A stretch of 64,000 bases of DNA from Acinetobacter piscicola (GTDB lineage: Bacteria; Pseudomonadota; Gammaproteobacteria; Pseudomonadales; Moraxellaceae). Positions 46,252 through 55,801 of the stretch are shown piece after piece. The notes beneath the pieces are model-generated. The model made no database searches. It was given only the letters and a program-made list of their open reading frames with translations, and had not been told where the DNA came from. A program made the position numbers and the translations under genes. Location: positions 1 through 64,000 of the forward strand of contig NZ_NIFO01000001.1 of assembly GCF_002233755.1 (NCBI RefSeq). Direction: 5' to 3'. Within the stretch, counting starts at the first letter, position 1, and the number at the start of each line of letters is the position of its first letter.

Positions 46252-47097
46252 ATGGGAATTTTTTCTAAAAAACGTAAACCTAGCCAAAATGCTTATGCCG
46301 TTGTCACAGGTGCGGGAAGTGGTATTGGACGCAGTTTTGCTATGGAGTTGGCAAAGCGTGGAGGAACAATCGTCTGTGCAGACATTAACTTAGATGCAGC
46401 ACAAGAAACGGTCAATCTAATTACTTCACAAACTCAGCGCAAAGCATTTGCAGTGCAATGCGATGTTGGAATAAAAGAGCAAGTGCAAGCTTTGGCTGAA
46501 AATGCTGAAAAGTTGATGGATCATCCAGTAACTTTGCTGATCAATAATGCGGGCGTGGGTTTAGGTGGAAAGTTTGATGAGGTTTCATTAGACGATTGGC
46601 AATGGTGTATGCATGTTAATTTGTGGGGCGTGATACACGGTTGCCACTATTTTGTGCCTAAGTTTAAGCAGCAAGGTTATGGTGCCATCATTAATGTTGC
46701 ATCGGCAGCAGGCTATACCGCTGCACCTGAAATGACTGCTTATAACGTGACGAAGTCTAGTGTGTTGGCACTTTCAGAAACGCTATCTGCTGAATTACGT
46801 CAAGATCAGATTCGTGTCAACGTCCTGTGTCCAACCTTAGTGCCTACAAATATTATGAAAAATGGACGTTTACCTCAGCATTATGCAGGACTTGCTGATG
46901 ATTTACTGATGAATCATGCATTTATCACCAGTGATAAAGTGGCGATTAAAACGTTGAATTCTTTAGATGCAGACAAGCTATATACCATTCCGCAACCTGA
47001 CGCAAAGTTGTTTTGGATGATGAAGCGTGCTTCCCCATCGTTATATGCAAAAGCATTGGGGATTGGTTATCCGTTATTTAATAAGTACGTAAAATAA
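46252..47097 (+). CDS. Short-chain dehydrogenase/reductase
   Basis: A 281-residue classical SDR. The NAD(P) motif is TGAGSGIGRSFAMELAKRGG (about 20-39), with NNAGVG near residue 97 and the catalytic YNVTK (about 165) with the preceding NVASAAG serine. The Asp in VCADINLDAA after strand 2 favours NAD(H). The C-terminal 80 residues (MKNGRLPQHYAG...) are longer than in minimal SDRs. Middle gene of the operon; probably oxidises or reduces an alcohol/ketone partner of the downstream monooxygenase. Confidence 0.85.
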   Translation: MGIFSKKRKPSQNAYAVVTGAGSGIGRSFAMELAKRGGTIVCADINLDAAQETVNLITSQTQRKAFAVQCDVGIKEQVQALAENAEKLMDHPVTLLINNAGVGLGGKFDEVSLDDWQWCMHVNLWGVIHGCHYFVPKFKQQGYGAIINVASAAGYTAAPEMTAYNVTKSSVLALSETLSAELRQDQIRVNVLCPTLVPTNIMKNGRLPQHYAGLADDLLMNHAFITSDKVAIKTLNSLDADKLYTIPQPDAKLFWMMKRASPSLYAKALGIGYPLFNKYVK

Positions 47098-47114
47098 GAG
47101 TTGAGTAGAACGAT

Positions 47115-48920
47115 ATGAATACGCAAGCAACTTTAGACACTTTGTTGGACGACAGTAAGGCTGAAAAAAAGTCCAAGCAATCAACAACTCAAACAACAGT
47201 TGAAGAAATTAAACAAGTCACTCAACCTGAAAGTGTAGAACTTAAAAACCTCGAAGCAAAAAGCATTGAAGTAAAAAAAGCCGAAGCACAAAATGATGAA
47301 GCTAAAAGCGTTAAATCAAGTGTAGCAAAAGCAGAGATTAAAGTTGAACCTCAAAATAAATCGGTACAGAAAACAAAACGCCAAGCAACGGTAAGGGCTA
47401 AAAGTACGACTCAAACTGCTGCTAAAACTGCCAATAAAAAAGCACTTGAAACACAAGCGGATATTCCTGTGCATACCTATGACAGCATTGTGATTGGTGC
47501 GGGTATTTCAGGAATTGCAGCAGCGTATAAAATGCAGCAAGCGGGTTATCAGGATTATATCGTACTCGAAAAAGCCAGTCGTGTAGGTGGTACTTGGCGT
47601 GATAATAACTATCCGGGTTGTGGTTGCGATGTACCTTCAGCGTTGTATTCATTCTCATTTTCGCCAAGTCATAAATGGAGTCATTTATTTGCGAAGCAGC
47701 CTGAAATTCTCAGCTATTTAGAAGAAGTGGTTGAGAAATATGATTTAGGGGAGAAGATTGAATTTAATAATGAATTAATGAGTGCGAAGTGGGATGAAGC
47801 AAAACATATCTGGAATTTAGAAACCTCTAAAGGGCAATATCAAGCGAAAACGGTACTGTTTACCACAGGCCCGATCACTGAACCGTCTATGCCAAAACTA
47901 AAAGGAATCGAAACCTTTAAAGGAGAAATGTTCCACTCAGCACGTTGGAATCATGATTATGACTTGACCAATAAGCGTGTTGCAGTGATCGGCACGGGTG
48001 CATCGGCGATTCAATTTATTCCACAAGTCCAACCGCAAGTTAAACAATTACACGTATTTCAACGAACTGCACCGTGGGTATTGCCGAAGGCAGATATGGA
48101 GCTGAATGATAGAGCTAAGCAGATTGTGGCTAAATTTCCAATCATTCAACAGACTTGGCGCAATAGTATTGCACAAATTTTAAATGGTATTAATTTCGGA
48201 TTACGTCATCCAAAAGTGCTCGAACCGATTAGTTTTCTCAGTAAACAGTTGTTGAAATTGCAAATTAATGATGATCAATTACGTAAGAATGTCACTCCAA
48301 ACTTTGCCATTGGTTGTAAGCGTTTATTGTTCGCCAATAATTATTATCCAGCACTACAGCAAGACAACGTCAATTTGATTCCACACGGTCTCGTTGAAAT
48401 TGATGGCAATACTGTGATTTCAGCAAATGGAGAACGACATGAGGTTGATGTGATCATTTGGGGAACTGGATTTGAAGTTTCGCATCCGCCTATCGGTAAG
48501 CGAGTTTATGACACAACGGGTCAAACGCTTGCTGAGCGTTGGAAAGGTAGTTCTCCTGAAGCATATTTAGGTGCAAGTATTGAAAAAGTTCCCAATGCAT
48601 TCCTTGTTTTAGGGCCAAATATTCTTGTTTATGATTCATTTATTGGTATTGCAGAAGCGCAGATTGGCTATATTGTGAATGGTCTATTGAAAATGCGTGA
48701 TTTGAAATTCACTCGTTTTGAGATCAAAAAAGAAGTGATTCGTAAACACAATATCAAAGTACAAAAGCAGCTACAAAGCACCGTATTTAATGCGGGCGGC
48801 TGCAAGTCTTATTATTTGGATGAGAATGGTCGTAATTTTGCGGCATGGCCTTGGTCGTTGAAACAATTGAAGAGTCAACTCAAAGCATTGGATTTGAAAC
48901 ATTACGATACAGCGTCCTAA
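47115..48920 (+). CDS. Flavin-containing / Baeyer-Villiger-type monooxygenase with N-terminal extension
   Basis: A 601-residue FAD monooxygenase. The FAD fold is SIVIGAGISGIAAAYKMQQA (about 125-144), followed by RVGGTWRDNNYPGCGCDVPS. The Baeyer-Villiger-type fingerprint is present as FKGEMFHSARWNH, and the NADPH fold as VAVIGTGASAIQFIPQ. The first 115 residues are an unusual K/A/E/Q/T-rich, probably disordered tail (for example VEEIKQVTQPESVELKN). Such enzymes insert oxygen next to ketones or oxidise hydrocarbons and steroids. Operon partner of the SDR, 17 bp downstream of it. Substrate unknown. Confidence 0.85.
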   Translation: MNTQATLDTLLDDSKAEKKSKQSTTQTTVEEIKQVTQPESVELKNLEAKSIEVKKAEAQNDEAKSVKSSVAKAEIKVEPQNKSVQKTKRQATVRAKSTTQTAAKTANKKALETQADIPVHTYDSIVIGAGISGIAAAYKMQQAGYQDYIVLEKASRVGGTWRDNNYPGCGCDVPSALYSFSFSPSHKWSHLFAKQPEILSYLEEVVEKYDLGEKIEFNNELMSAKWDEAKHIWNLETSKGQYQAKTVLFTTGPITEPSMPKLKGIETFKGEMFHSARWNHDYDLTNKRVAVIGTGASAIQFIPQVQPQVKQLHVFQRTAPWVLPKADMELNDRAKQIVAKFPIIQQTWRNSIAQILNGINFGLRHPKVLEPISFLSKQLLKLQINDDQLRKNVTPNFAIGCKRLLFANNYYPALQQDNVNLIPHGLVEIDGNTVISANGERHEVDVIIWGTGFEVSHPPIGKRVYDTTGQTLAERWKGSSPEAYLGASIEKVPNAFLVLGPNILVYDSFIGIAEAQIGYIVNGLLKMRDLKFTRFEIKKEVIRKHNIKVQKQLQSTVFNAGGCKSYYLDENGRNFAAWPWSLKQLKSQLKALDLKHYDTAS

Positions 48921-48948
48921 TCTAGGACGATCAGTTATTCTCTAAAAC

Positions 48949-48970
48949 ACTCTCCTTTTTAAAGGAGAGT
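48949..48970. terminator. Hairpin after the monooxygenase operon
   Basis: ACTCTCCTTT and AAAGGAGAGT form a 10-bp stem around TT. A 7-bp hairpin CGTCCTA/TAGGACG (48913-48929) overlaps the monooxygenase stop. The first resembles one half of the C-rich repeat family and lacks a T-tract, so terminator function is uncertain. Confidence 0.45.
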
Positions 48971-48988
48971 TGCAGAGGATTTACACCC

Positions 48989-49669
48989 CTAGTTTACGGG
49001 TATTATTTGTTTGCGTTTTTGATAAAGTCTAAAAATAATCAATTCTGCAATCAATAAATTAACCACCCATCCTAACCATGATTCAAGTTGGTAAATGTGA
49101 ACAGGGCTAAGCCAATCAAAATAAGGTTGTAATTCATATAAAATCATTTTCCATGAACGTAAGCTAAGTGCAGATAAACTCAGTGCAAAACTGCGGATCA
49201 TCCAATCTCGATGTATGAACCATTGTTTTTTGAATATTGCTCTTAAGGCAAATACAGTACTGAATCCCCACAATAGACTGAGCAAAATGAAACTCACTTG
49301 AGTGACTGTTCCACCCGCAGCAGAAAGCGCTAATATAAAACCGCTGGGTAAGGCAAAAAACAAAATCGTGATGATGTAAAGCCAGCCACTGAGTCGATGA
49401 ATGCGTGGATAACGATTTCTAAACATTTGAAAGAATTGGGTAAATCCAGCAATTAATGCAAAGCTACTGGTGATCACATGTACTTTAAAAGCAAATTGCC
49501 ATGGTTGAGTATTCACAACATCTTGTTTAAGCAGAAGAAAGTGTTGTTCAGTATTCCATGGAAAATAAGCAATGCAAATTTTCACCATAAGAAAACACAG
49601 ATATGTATAGAACATGAAAATAACAATATTAAATGTGATGTATCGATATGAAGTTTTTGTTTTATCCAT
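48989..49669 (-). CDS. DUF2306-type membrane protein
   Basis: A 226-residue inner-membrane protein with about six hydrophobic helices, starting with FNIVIFMFYTYLCFLMVKI. FKVHVITSSFALIAGFTQFF, RYPRIHRLSGWLYIITIL and WFIHRDWMIRSFALSLSALS contain repeated histidines at helix ends, the hallmark of DUF2306 and related b-type haem or quinol-like four-helix families. Cofactor and function are unknown. Ends convergently with the monooxygenase operon. Confidence 0.75.
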   Translation of the reverse strand: MDKTKTSYRYITFNIVIFMFYTYLCFLMVKICIAYFPWNTEQHFLLLKQDVVNTQPWQFAFKVHVITSSFALIAGFTQFFQMFRNRYPRIHRLSGWLYIITILFFALPSGFILALSAAGGTVTQVSFILLSLLWGFSTVFALRAIFKKQWFIHRDWMIRSFALSLSALSLRSWKMILYELQPYFDWLSPVHIYQLESWLGWVVNLLIAELIIFRLYQKRKQIIPVN

Positions 49670-49984
49670 CTGCGACCAAGTTTAAATTTTTATAGGAAAA
49701 TTATAATCAAAGTGTTTATTAAACCAATTGTTTTATTGTCAATCTTTTAAAGCCTTGGGATCAAAGAGGGTGATTGCACAATATTTGCAAATTTAGGTCA
49801 ATCCATGAATGATTTCTCAAGATAATCTATGTGTCATTAAAGCGAAAAGATCGCTACGAATTTAAAACATTCAAAATTTCTGATCGATCAGATGATTGAA
49901 AATCTTTACATTTTGATTGATTCATAAAGTTTTTATTTCAATTAAAATTAAACACAATAACGCATCAATAAAATAGGAAAAACA
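49670..49984. other. Intergenic region upstream of the YARHG gene
   Basis: 315 bp between divergent genes, AT-rich. Contains the small palindrome gatcgatcagatgatt near 49880 and the AGGAAAAACA Shine-Dalgarno of the YARHG gene. Nothing else is recognised. Confidence 0.4.
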
Positions 49985-50653
49985 ATGAAAAAATTCGCTA
50001 TGACTATGCTGGGTATGAGTGCTTTGCTGGTACAGCATGTTTATGCTTTAGAGATACAGCAATTACAAAAGTCTTGGACTGGAAAATACGATGAGCAGAA
50101 AATAGGGGTATTCATCCAATCTATCGATCGTAATCAAGTGAAAGGTTACAGTATTCTAGGTAAAAATAAGCAGAATTTTACTGGTAAAGTTCAGGCAACT
50201 TCACAGGGCTATAAAATTACTGCAATTGAAAATGGCCCAAAGGCGAGTAGCGGAACATTTACTTTTATTGCCAATTCAAAACAACCAAATGTTTTAGAGT
50301 CGAGTTGGGAATCGAGCACAGCTAAAGTTAAACCCAAGTATTTTGATTTAAAACCGCAACAATGTCGTTATCAGCGTGATGTGGGCGATTATGCTGTTGG
50401 GTCACAACGTTTGCTAAAAGATGATGATTTACAAATTCCAGCAGAAGAGCTTGATTGGATGCGTAATGAAATTTACGCACGTCATGGTTATTCATTTGCG
50501 AATAAAGAGATTGCTACTAATTTTGCAGATTATGATTGGTATATGCCATGCAGTACCAATGTGGAAAATCAATTGACTCAGATAGAAAAAACCAATATTC
50601 AACGCATTAAAAAAGTACGCCCGTATATGGCGAAAATGGAGTGGGGGCGTTAA
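49985..50653 (+). CDS. Exported YARHG-domain protein
   Basis: A 222-residue protein with a signal peptide (MKKFAMTMLGMSALLVQHVYA). The C-terminal 80 residues form a YARHG domain, with MRNEIYARHGYSFANKEI followed by the YDWYMPC element; these are the signature residues. The N-terminal half is a beta-rich region with repeated strands (KGYSILGKNKQNFTGKV). YARHG proteins are extracellular or periplasmic in many bacteria and their role is unknown. ATG has AGGA 7 nt upstream. Confidence 0.85.
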   Translation: MKKFAMTMLGMSALLVQHVYALEIQQLQKSWTGKYDEQKIGVFIQSIDRNQVKGYSILGKNKQNFTGKVQATSQGYKITAIENGPKASSGTFTFIANSKQPNVLESSWESSTAKVKPKYFDLKPQQCRYQRDVGDYAVGSQRLLKDDDLQIPAEELDWMRNEIYARHGYSFANKEIATNFADYDWYMPCSTNVENQLTQIEKTNIQRIKKVRPYMAKMEWGR

Positions 50654-50721
50654 TTGGGTTTTGGTGAATATGAAGGACATAAATGTTTAATTTATGTCCT
50701 TGGCTATATGAAAATAAAATA

Positions 50722-52530
50722 TTAGATCGGTTGAGTGTTATTGATTAACCACGTTAAAACCTCACCTTTTAAGTCAGGGGATAAACGTTCACAAACCATT
50801 TGGTGATATTGGTTTAACCAAGCTTTTTCATCATTGGATAATAAATCTAAAACAATACAATTTTGGTCAATTGGGCAAAGTGTGAGCGTTTCAAATTCTA
50901 GGAAATCACCATAAGTTTGATCTTGAAACACTTTAGGTTGATTCACGACTAGATTTTCAATACGAATGCCATATTTTCCTTCATGGTATAACCCAGGTTC
51001 ATTTGAAGTAATCATACCTTTACGCAGTTTTGTATAGATTGTTGCAGGCGAATAATAAGAAATAACTTGTGGGCCTTCATGTACATTCAGCGCATAGCCA
51101 ACGCCATGACCCGTACCATGTCTATAATCTAAACCTTGCTTCCAAAGCGTTTGACGAGTAATTGCGTCTAATAATGGTGCAGCGATACCTTCAGGAAAAA
51201 CGGTTTGTGCCAATGCGATATGGCATTTTAAAACAAGTGTGTAATCACGCTTCTGCTGCGCGCTTGGCTGGCCAATCGGTACGACACGAGTAATGTCTGT
51301 TGTACCATCTTCATACTGACCACCTGAATCTATTAGTAGTAGACCATCACCTTGAATTTCACTAAAGCTTTCTTCTGTCGCTCGATAATGCGGAAGTGCG
51401 CCATTGGCATTAAAGCCTGCAATTGTAGAGAAGCTTAAGCCAATAAATCCTGCTTGTTGTGCGCGAAATGCTGTGATTTTTTCATCAATATCGAGTTCAT
51501 TGATCGGTTGTTGCATTTTTAATGCGGTCTCTAACCAATGAAAGAAATGGCACAGTGCAACACCATCTTTTTGCATAGCATTTCGAACATGCGCAATTTC
51601 CGATTCATGTTTTTGTGATTTAAATAAAGTACTTGGGTTAATATCTTGAATTAGTTGATTATGTTGTGTGATTGTTTGCGCATGTAAAATTGAAACTTTT
51701 GCAGGGTCAATTAAAACATGTTGATCTTTGAGTTGGATTAAAAAGTTCTGAGTTTGGTTGTATGCTTGTATTTCAATGTGTTCATCATTGAACTGTGCTT
51801 TTAGCTCAGTTGAAAGTTTTGCTGCATCAATAAAAAGTACAGTGCGATTTTGATCTATAAATAAATGTGCCAAGAACACAGGGTTATATTCAACATCACT
51901 TCCTCGGCAGTTGAAGATCCATGCAATGTCATCCAGTGCAGAAATAAAATGAGCTGATGCATCTTTTTCACGTAATGCTTTACGAATATGTGAAATTTTT
52001 TCTAAACGAGTCTGAGCGTTTAAATCAGAATGCATTTGCCAAATAGTATCTGCAGGCAGAGCAGGGCGATCAACCCAAATTGCATCAATTAAATCGAGCT
52101 GTGTTTCAATTCGAAAATGGTTTTGTTTGGCAATTTGGTTGAGTGCATCGAATTGCTGTACAGAAATTGTTTGACCATTCACAGAAATTTGCGCATTTTT
52201 TGCCAAGTTTTTTGTAAGCCATGCCAAGTGAGTTGAAGATTCTTCAGCTGTTTGCTTCTGCAAAACAAAACCCGTATTGAGTAATTGCTGTTCCGCTTGA
52301 ACCCAGTAACGTCCATCGACCCATAAACCAGCAAAGTCTTGGGTAATCACAATTGTGCCTACAGAGCCTGTAAATCCAGTCAGCCACAAACGGACTTTCC
52401 AGTAATCAGGTAAGTATTCTGACATATGTGGATCTGCACTCATGGCAACAAATGCATCGATATGATGTTGTTGCATTTGAGCACGTAATAATTCAAGTTT
52501 TTCGAGCGAATGTTTGCTGTTCATTTTCAT
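50722..52530 (-). CDS. Aminopeptidase P family (M24) metallopeptidase
   Basis: A 602-residue three-domain Xaa-Pro aminopeptidase. Two N-terminal creatinase-like domains (about 1-310) precede the pita-bread catalytic domain. Metal ligands are visible in LIDSGGQYEDGTTDITRVVP (two Asp), RHGTGHGVGYALNVHEGP (His), TSNEPGLYHEGKYGIRIEN (two Glu). Such enzymes release the residue before proline from peptides in the cytoplasm. ATG 52530 follows AGAAG; ATG 52524 is possible. It lies upstream of gltA on the same strand, separated by the gltA terminator. Confidence 0.9.
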   Translation of the reverse strand: MKMNSKHSLEKLELLRAQMQQHHIDAFVAMSADPHMSEYLPDYWKVRLWLTGFTGSVGTIVITQDFAGLWVDGRYWVQAEQQLLNTGFVLQKQTAEESSTHLAWLTKNLAKNAQISVNGQTISVQQFDALNQIAKQNHFRIETQLDLIDAIWVDRPALPADTIWQMHSDLNAQTRLEKISHIRKALREKDASAHFISALDDIAWIFNCRGSDVEYNPVFLAHLFIDQNRTVLFIDAAKLSTELKAQFNDEHIEIQAYNQTQNFLIQLKDQHVLIDPAKVSILHAQTITQHNQLIQDINPSTLFKSQKHESEIAHVRNAMQKDGVALCHFFHWLETALKMQQPINELDIDEKITAFRAQQAGFIGLSFSTIAGFNANGALPHYRATEESFSEIQGDGLLLIDSGGQYEDGTTDITRVVPIGQPSAQQKRDYTLVLKCHIALAQTVFPEGIAAPLLDAITRQTLWKQGLDYRHGTGHGVGYALNVHEGPQVISYYSPATIYTKLRKGMITSNEPGLYHEGKYGIRIENLVVNQPKVFQDQTYGDFLEFETLTLCPIDQNCIVLDLLSNDEKAWLNQYHQMVCERLSPDLKGEVLTWLINNTQPI

Positions 52531-52632
52531 TTAACTTCTATAATTTGAACCGATTGGAATTGGTTTTTTAATACTGTTGTTATTCTATGCATGTTCTTTG
52601 GAATTTGTGATGTTTTAATTTAAATTTCTCAT

Positions 52633-52660
52633 AAAAAACCACCCAAGAGGGTGGTTTTTT
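52633..52660 (-). terminator. Terminator after gltA
   Basis: AAAAAACCACCC and GGGTGGTTTTTT form a 12-bp stem around a 4-nt loop. It lies 23 nt past the gltA stop on the minus strand. Confidence 0.9.
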
Positions 52661-52682
52661 TATTCGATCTGCGAAAAACGAA

Positions 52683-53957
52683 TTAACGTTTGATATCGCG
52701 TTGAACTTCGCCAGTATAAAGCTGACGAGGGCGACCGATTTTGTAAGGTGCGCTGTGCATTTCTAACCAGTGGCTGATCCAACCAACAGTACGAGCAAGA
52801 GCGAAAATTACAGTAAACATTTCAGTCGGGATACCAATCGCTTTAAGGATGATACCTGAGTAGAAGTCTACGTTAGGGTATAAGTTACGTTTGATGAAGT
52901 ATTCGTCAGACAACGCAATACGTTCAAGTTCCATCGCAAGCTCAAGCTGTGGATCGTTGATACCAAGTGCGCTAAGCACTTCGTCACAAGTCTCTTTCAT
53001 TACTTTCGCACGTGGATCGAAGTTTTTATAAACTCGGTGACCGAAGCCCATAAGTTTAACTTCTTTAGTTTTCACTTTTTCCATGAAGTCAGCAACGTTT
53101 TCTACAGTGCCGATTTCATCAAGCATCTTAAGAACAGCTTCGTTCGCGCCACCATGAGCAGGTCCCCAAAGTGCAGCAATACCCGCAGCGATACATGCGT
53201 ATGGGTTAGCACCAGTAGAACCCGCTAAACGTACTGTAGACGTAGACGCATTTTGTTCGTGGTCAGCATGAAGCGTAAAGATACGATCCATTGCTTTAGC
53301 AAGAATAGGGTTAACTTTATAGTCACGGTCTGCTGGAGTAGCAAACATCATGTACAAGAAGTTTTCAGCGTAGTTCAAGTCATTGCGTGGGTATACAAAT
53401 GGTTGACCGATTGTATATTTATAAGTCCAAGCAGCAAGTGTTGGAATTTTAGCAATTAAACGAACTGCAGTGATTTCACGGTGGTCAACATTTTCAACGT
53501 CAAAACCATTGTGATAGAACGCAGAAAGCGCACCAACAACACCACACATCACCGCCATAGGGTGAGCATCACGACGGAAACCATTGAAGAAACGGCTTAC
53601 TTGGTCGTGAACCATAGTGTGATTGCGAACTTTTGCATCAAATACAGTTTTTTGTTCAGCAGTTGGAAGCTCACCATTTAACAACAAGTAGCAAGTTTCT
53701 AAGTAGTCTGCTTGAGTCGCCAATTGAGCGATAGGATAACCACGGTGTAAAAGGACACCTTCGTTACCATCGATAAATGTAATTTTAGACTCGCAAGCAG
53801 CAGTAGCCATAAAACCAGGATCAAAAGTAAAGTGACCCGAGGCCAATACATCTTTAACGTCGATTACATCTGGGCCCAATGTGCCGCTGTAAATTGGTAA
53901 TTCAATTTCTTTGCCATCAAGCTGTAATACGGCTTTTTTGCCAGTTGCTTCAGACAT
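52683..53957 (-). CDS. gltA: Citrate synthase
   Basis: Condenses oxaloacetate and acetyl-CoA, the entry step of the TCA cycle. 424 residues, the size of the hexameric Gram-negative type regulated by NADH. Catalytic His and Asp are in [32 protein letters not shown] and [16 protein letters not shown]. The N-terminal beta domain ([19 protein letters not shown]) is present. ATG follows GGAGATCTATTG. Divergent from sdhC across a 1,068-bp gap; codon use is strongly biased, as for a highly expressed gene. Confidence 0.97.
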   Translation of the reverse strand: MSEATGKKAVLQLDGKEIELPIYSGTLGPDVIDVKDVLASGHFTFDPGFMATAACESKITFIDGNEGVLLHRGYPIAQLATQADYLETCYLLLNGELPTAEQKTVFDAKVRNHTMVHDQVSRFFNGFRRDAHPMAVMCGVVGALSAFYHNGFDVENVDHREITAVRLIAKIPTLAAWTYKYTIGQPFVYPRNDLNYAENFLYMMFATPADRDYKVNPILAKAMDRIFTLHADHEQNASTSTVRLAGSTGANPYACIAAGIAALWGPAHGGANEAVLKMLDEIGTVENVADFMEKVKTKEVKLMGFGHRVYKNFDPRAKVMKETCDEVLSALGINDPQLELAMELERIALSDEYFIKRNLYPNVDFYSGIILKAIGIPTEMFTVIFALARTVGWISHWLEMHSAPYKIGRPRQLYTGEVQRDIKR

Positions 53958-54896
53958 TCAATAGATCTCCTGTCCTGGTGAATGTTGTATCTAATGTCGC
54001 ATAATCATATTTTAATGTGCGAATTAGACGAGTCGAGATTAGCTAATAAGCTTAATGAGCACTAAAATTTTGTCAATTATACTTATGGATGAAAAAATGA
54101 CGTTTCAACGGTAAGTTAGTTGCCAAAAGGAGACTAAATTGAGCATCGCATTTCAGTGTCGGTCAGTATAATAAGGGAAATTCTAGAGAAGGTGCAGAAA
54201 AATAATTAGAATGCTTGGGTCATAAACAATATTTTTCACCCTTATTGCGGTGCTTTTGTAATTTGAAAAAAATCAAATGACAATATTAAAATCATATAAA
54301 TATCATAGCTTACATACATTCCGCACTGTAAATGAGTTGGAAAATAGTCAATATGATTGTTGAAATATTTATTTTCATTTTAATGATTAACTGATTAAAA
54401 AATAGTTTAAATAATCAAATTGTCAGTTTAAAAAATAATCAAATCCAGCGAAAATTAATAATTAAATTGCTTTTGTTTTAATCAAATTGTGCAAAAAACG
54501 ATATGTTATACATTCATTATTCACACACTAAGTTGTTCTTTCTTATTAAAATCGACTGCGTTAAATCATTAGACAAAATATTGAATATTAAAAATAGAAA
54601 TAAAGGATCATTTTCAAAAAACATGTTTGGTATAGAATACAAACAAAAAAGAAATAAATAATAAACAAAATGGAATGAAAAATATTAGGACGTTTTTGTC
54701 CGTAACCTCGTGCTTTAGTCTAAATTTAGTAAAATAATATAAATTGCAATTATGTATAGAAAATTTTCCGTCTAATCCTATAAAAAATAAAGAGATAGCT
54801 AGGGAATGATTGCGTAGGAGGTATGGATTAATTGTGAAATTAACGTAAATGATTCTTATTTGAGTGGTTTTTAAAGAAAAAGCTAATTTTGATTGT

Positions 54897-54925
54897 TTGT
54901 GTTTTGACAGTTGACGTTTTATAAT
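54897..54925 (+). promoter_or_regulatory. Likely sigma-70 promoter of the sdh operon
   Basis: TTGTGT, 17 nt, and a perfect TATAAT (54920-54925). The predicted start is near 54932, leaving a leader of about 94 nt before sdhC. Confidence 0.5.
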
Positions 54926-54996
54926 TCAGTGTCGTTTAAAGTTCAGGCAATTGATTTTGTCTGACAATGCTAGCTTTCCTTCGAATTAATTCCAAC

Positions 54997-55016
54997 AAAC
55001 TCCGGATGGAGTTTTT
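54997..55016 (+). promoter_or_regulatory. Terminator-like hairpin in the sdhC leader
   Basis: AAACTCC and GGAGTTT close a GGAT loop, followed by TTACTT with five Ts overall. It lies 10 nt before the sdhC ATG and also traps the GGAG that would be the Shine-Dalgarno. It could act as an attenuator or a translation switch. Confidence 0.4.
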
Positions 55017-55025
55017 ACTTACAGG

Positions 55026-55424
55026 ATGCCCGCTGTGAAAAGCAACAGACCTGTCAATTTGTCCATGGGTCAAGTTTTAGACGTAAACTTAAAATCCCCT
55101 GTGGCTATTGCATCAATTTTACACCGTCTATCAGGTGTCATCGTATTTTTACTCGTACCGGTACTTTTGTGGCTATTAGACAAATCTTTGTCTTCGCCTG
55201 AAGGTTTTGCTCAAGTTCAAGCTATCTTTGGTGGTTTCATTGTTCGCTTTGTTGTATGGGTATTTGTCGCTGGCTTATTATTCCATTTTATTATGGGTAT
55301 TAAACACCTACTTGCAGACCTTGGTTTTGCAGAAGAGCTTCAAAGTGGCCGCGTAGCAGCAACTATCGCATTAATCTTGGCTGTGATCGCTGTAATCGCA
55401 TCATTTGTATGGATTGTTCTCTAA
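55026..55424 (+). CDS. sdhC: Succinate dehydrogenase cytochrome b556 subunit
   Basis: Membrane anchor of complex II that binds haem b and ubiquinone with SdhD. 132 residues with three TM helices and the family motif ASILHRLSGVIVFLLVPVLLW. The haem-ligating His is probably in FHFIMGIKHLLADLG. ATG 55026 has the Shine-Dalgarno AGG directly before it, which is too close; the GTG at 55035 (MKSNRPVNL) with AGG 9 nt upstream is a serious alternative start. First gene of sdhCDAB; its stop overlaps the sdhD start. Confidence 0.93.
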   Translation: MPAVKSNRPVNLSMGQVLDVNLKSPVAIASILHRLSGVIVFLLVPVLLWLLDKSLSSPEGFAQVQAIFGGFIVRFVVWVFVAGLLFHFIMGIKHLLADLGFAEELQSGRVAATIALILAVIAVIASFVWIVL

Positions 55425-55789
55425 TGAAAAGTGCTACAGGTTTAACGGGTTCAGGTTCACGCGATTGGTATATCCAACGTGTTAGTGCTGTTATTTTAGC
55501 TGTTTATACTGTTGTGGTATTGGGTTGGATTCTTTGTAATGGTGGATTCAGCTTTGAACAATGGAACGGCTTTATGATGACTCTACCGATGAAGATTTTA
55601 TCTTTATTGGCAGTCTTATCGCTTGTTGCGCATGCTTGGATTGGTATGTGGCAAGTATTTACAGATTATGTGACTACTCGTCAGATGGGTCCTTCAGCTT
55701 CAGGTTTACGCATTGTATTAACATCAGCAGTGATTATTGCTGTTATTGCATATGCGATCTGGGCAATCCAGATTTTTTGGGCGAATTGA
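55424..55789 (+). CDS. sdhD: Succinate dehydrogenase membrane anchor subunit
   Basis: Second haem/quinone-binding anchor of complex II. 121 residues with three TM helices. WYIQRVSAVILAVYTVVVLG is the family's first helix, and AHAWIGMWQVFTDYV holds the likely haem or quinone His and Asp-Tyr pair. ATG 55424 overlaps the sdhC stop (TAATG), so translation is coupled. The upstream in-frame extension inside sdhC is rejected. It ends 12 bp before sdhA. Confidence 0.93.
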   Translation: MKSATGLTGSGSRDWYIQRVSAVILAVYTVVVLGWILCNGGFSFEQWNGFMMTLPMKILSLLAVLSLVAHAWIGMWQVFTDYVTTRQMGPSASGLRIVLTSAVIIAVIAYAIWAIQIFWAN

Positions 55790-55801
55790 TAGGAAGATGT
55801 C

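Larger units (their letters stand above)
53958..55025. other. Large AT-rich gap between gltA and sdhC
   Basis: 1,068 bp with no gene that I can support. The gltA side holds its Shine-Dalgarno. The element atcaaattgt occurs twice (about 54414 and 54481). The sdh promoter (54897-54925) and a leader hairpin (54997-55016) lie near the right end. The middle part is about 75% A+T and may bind nucleoid proteins. Confidence 0.5.
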
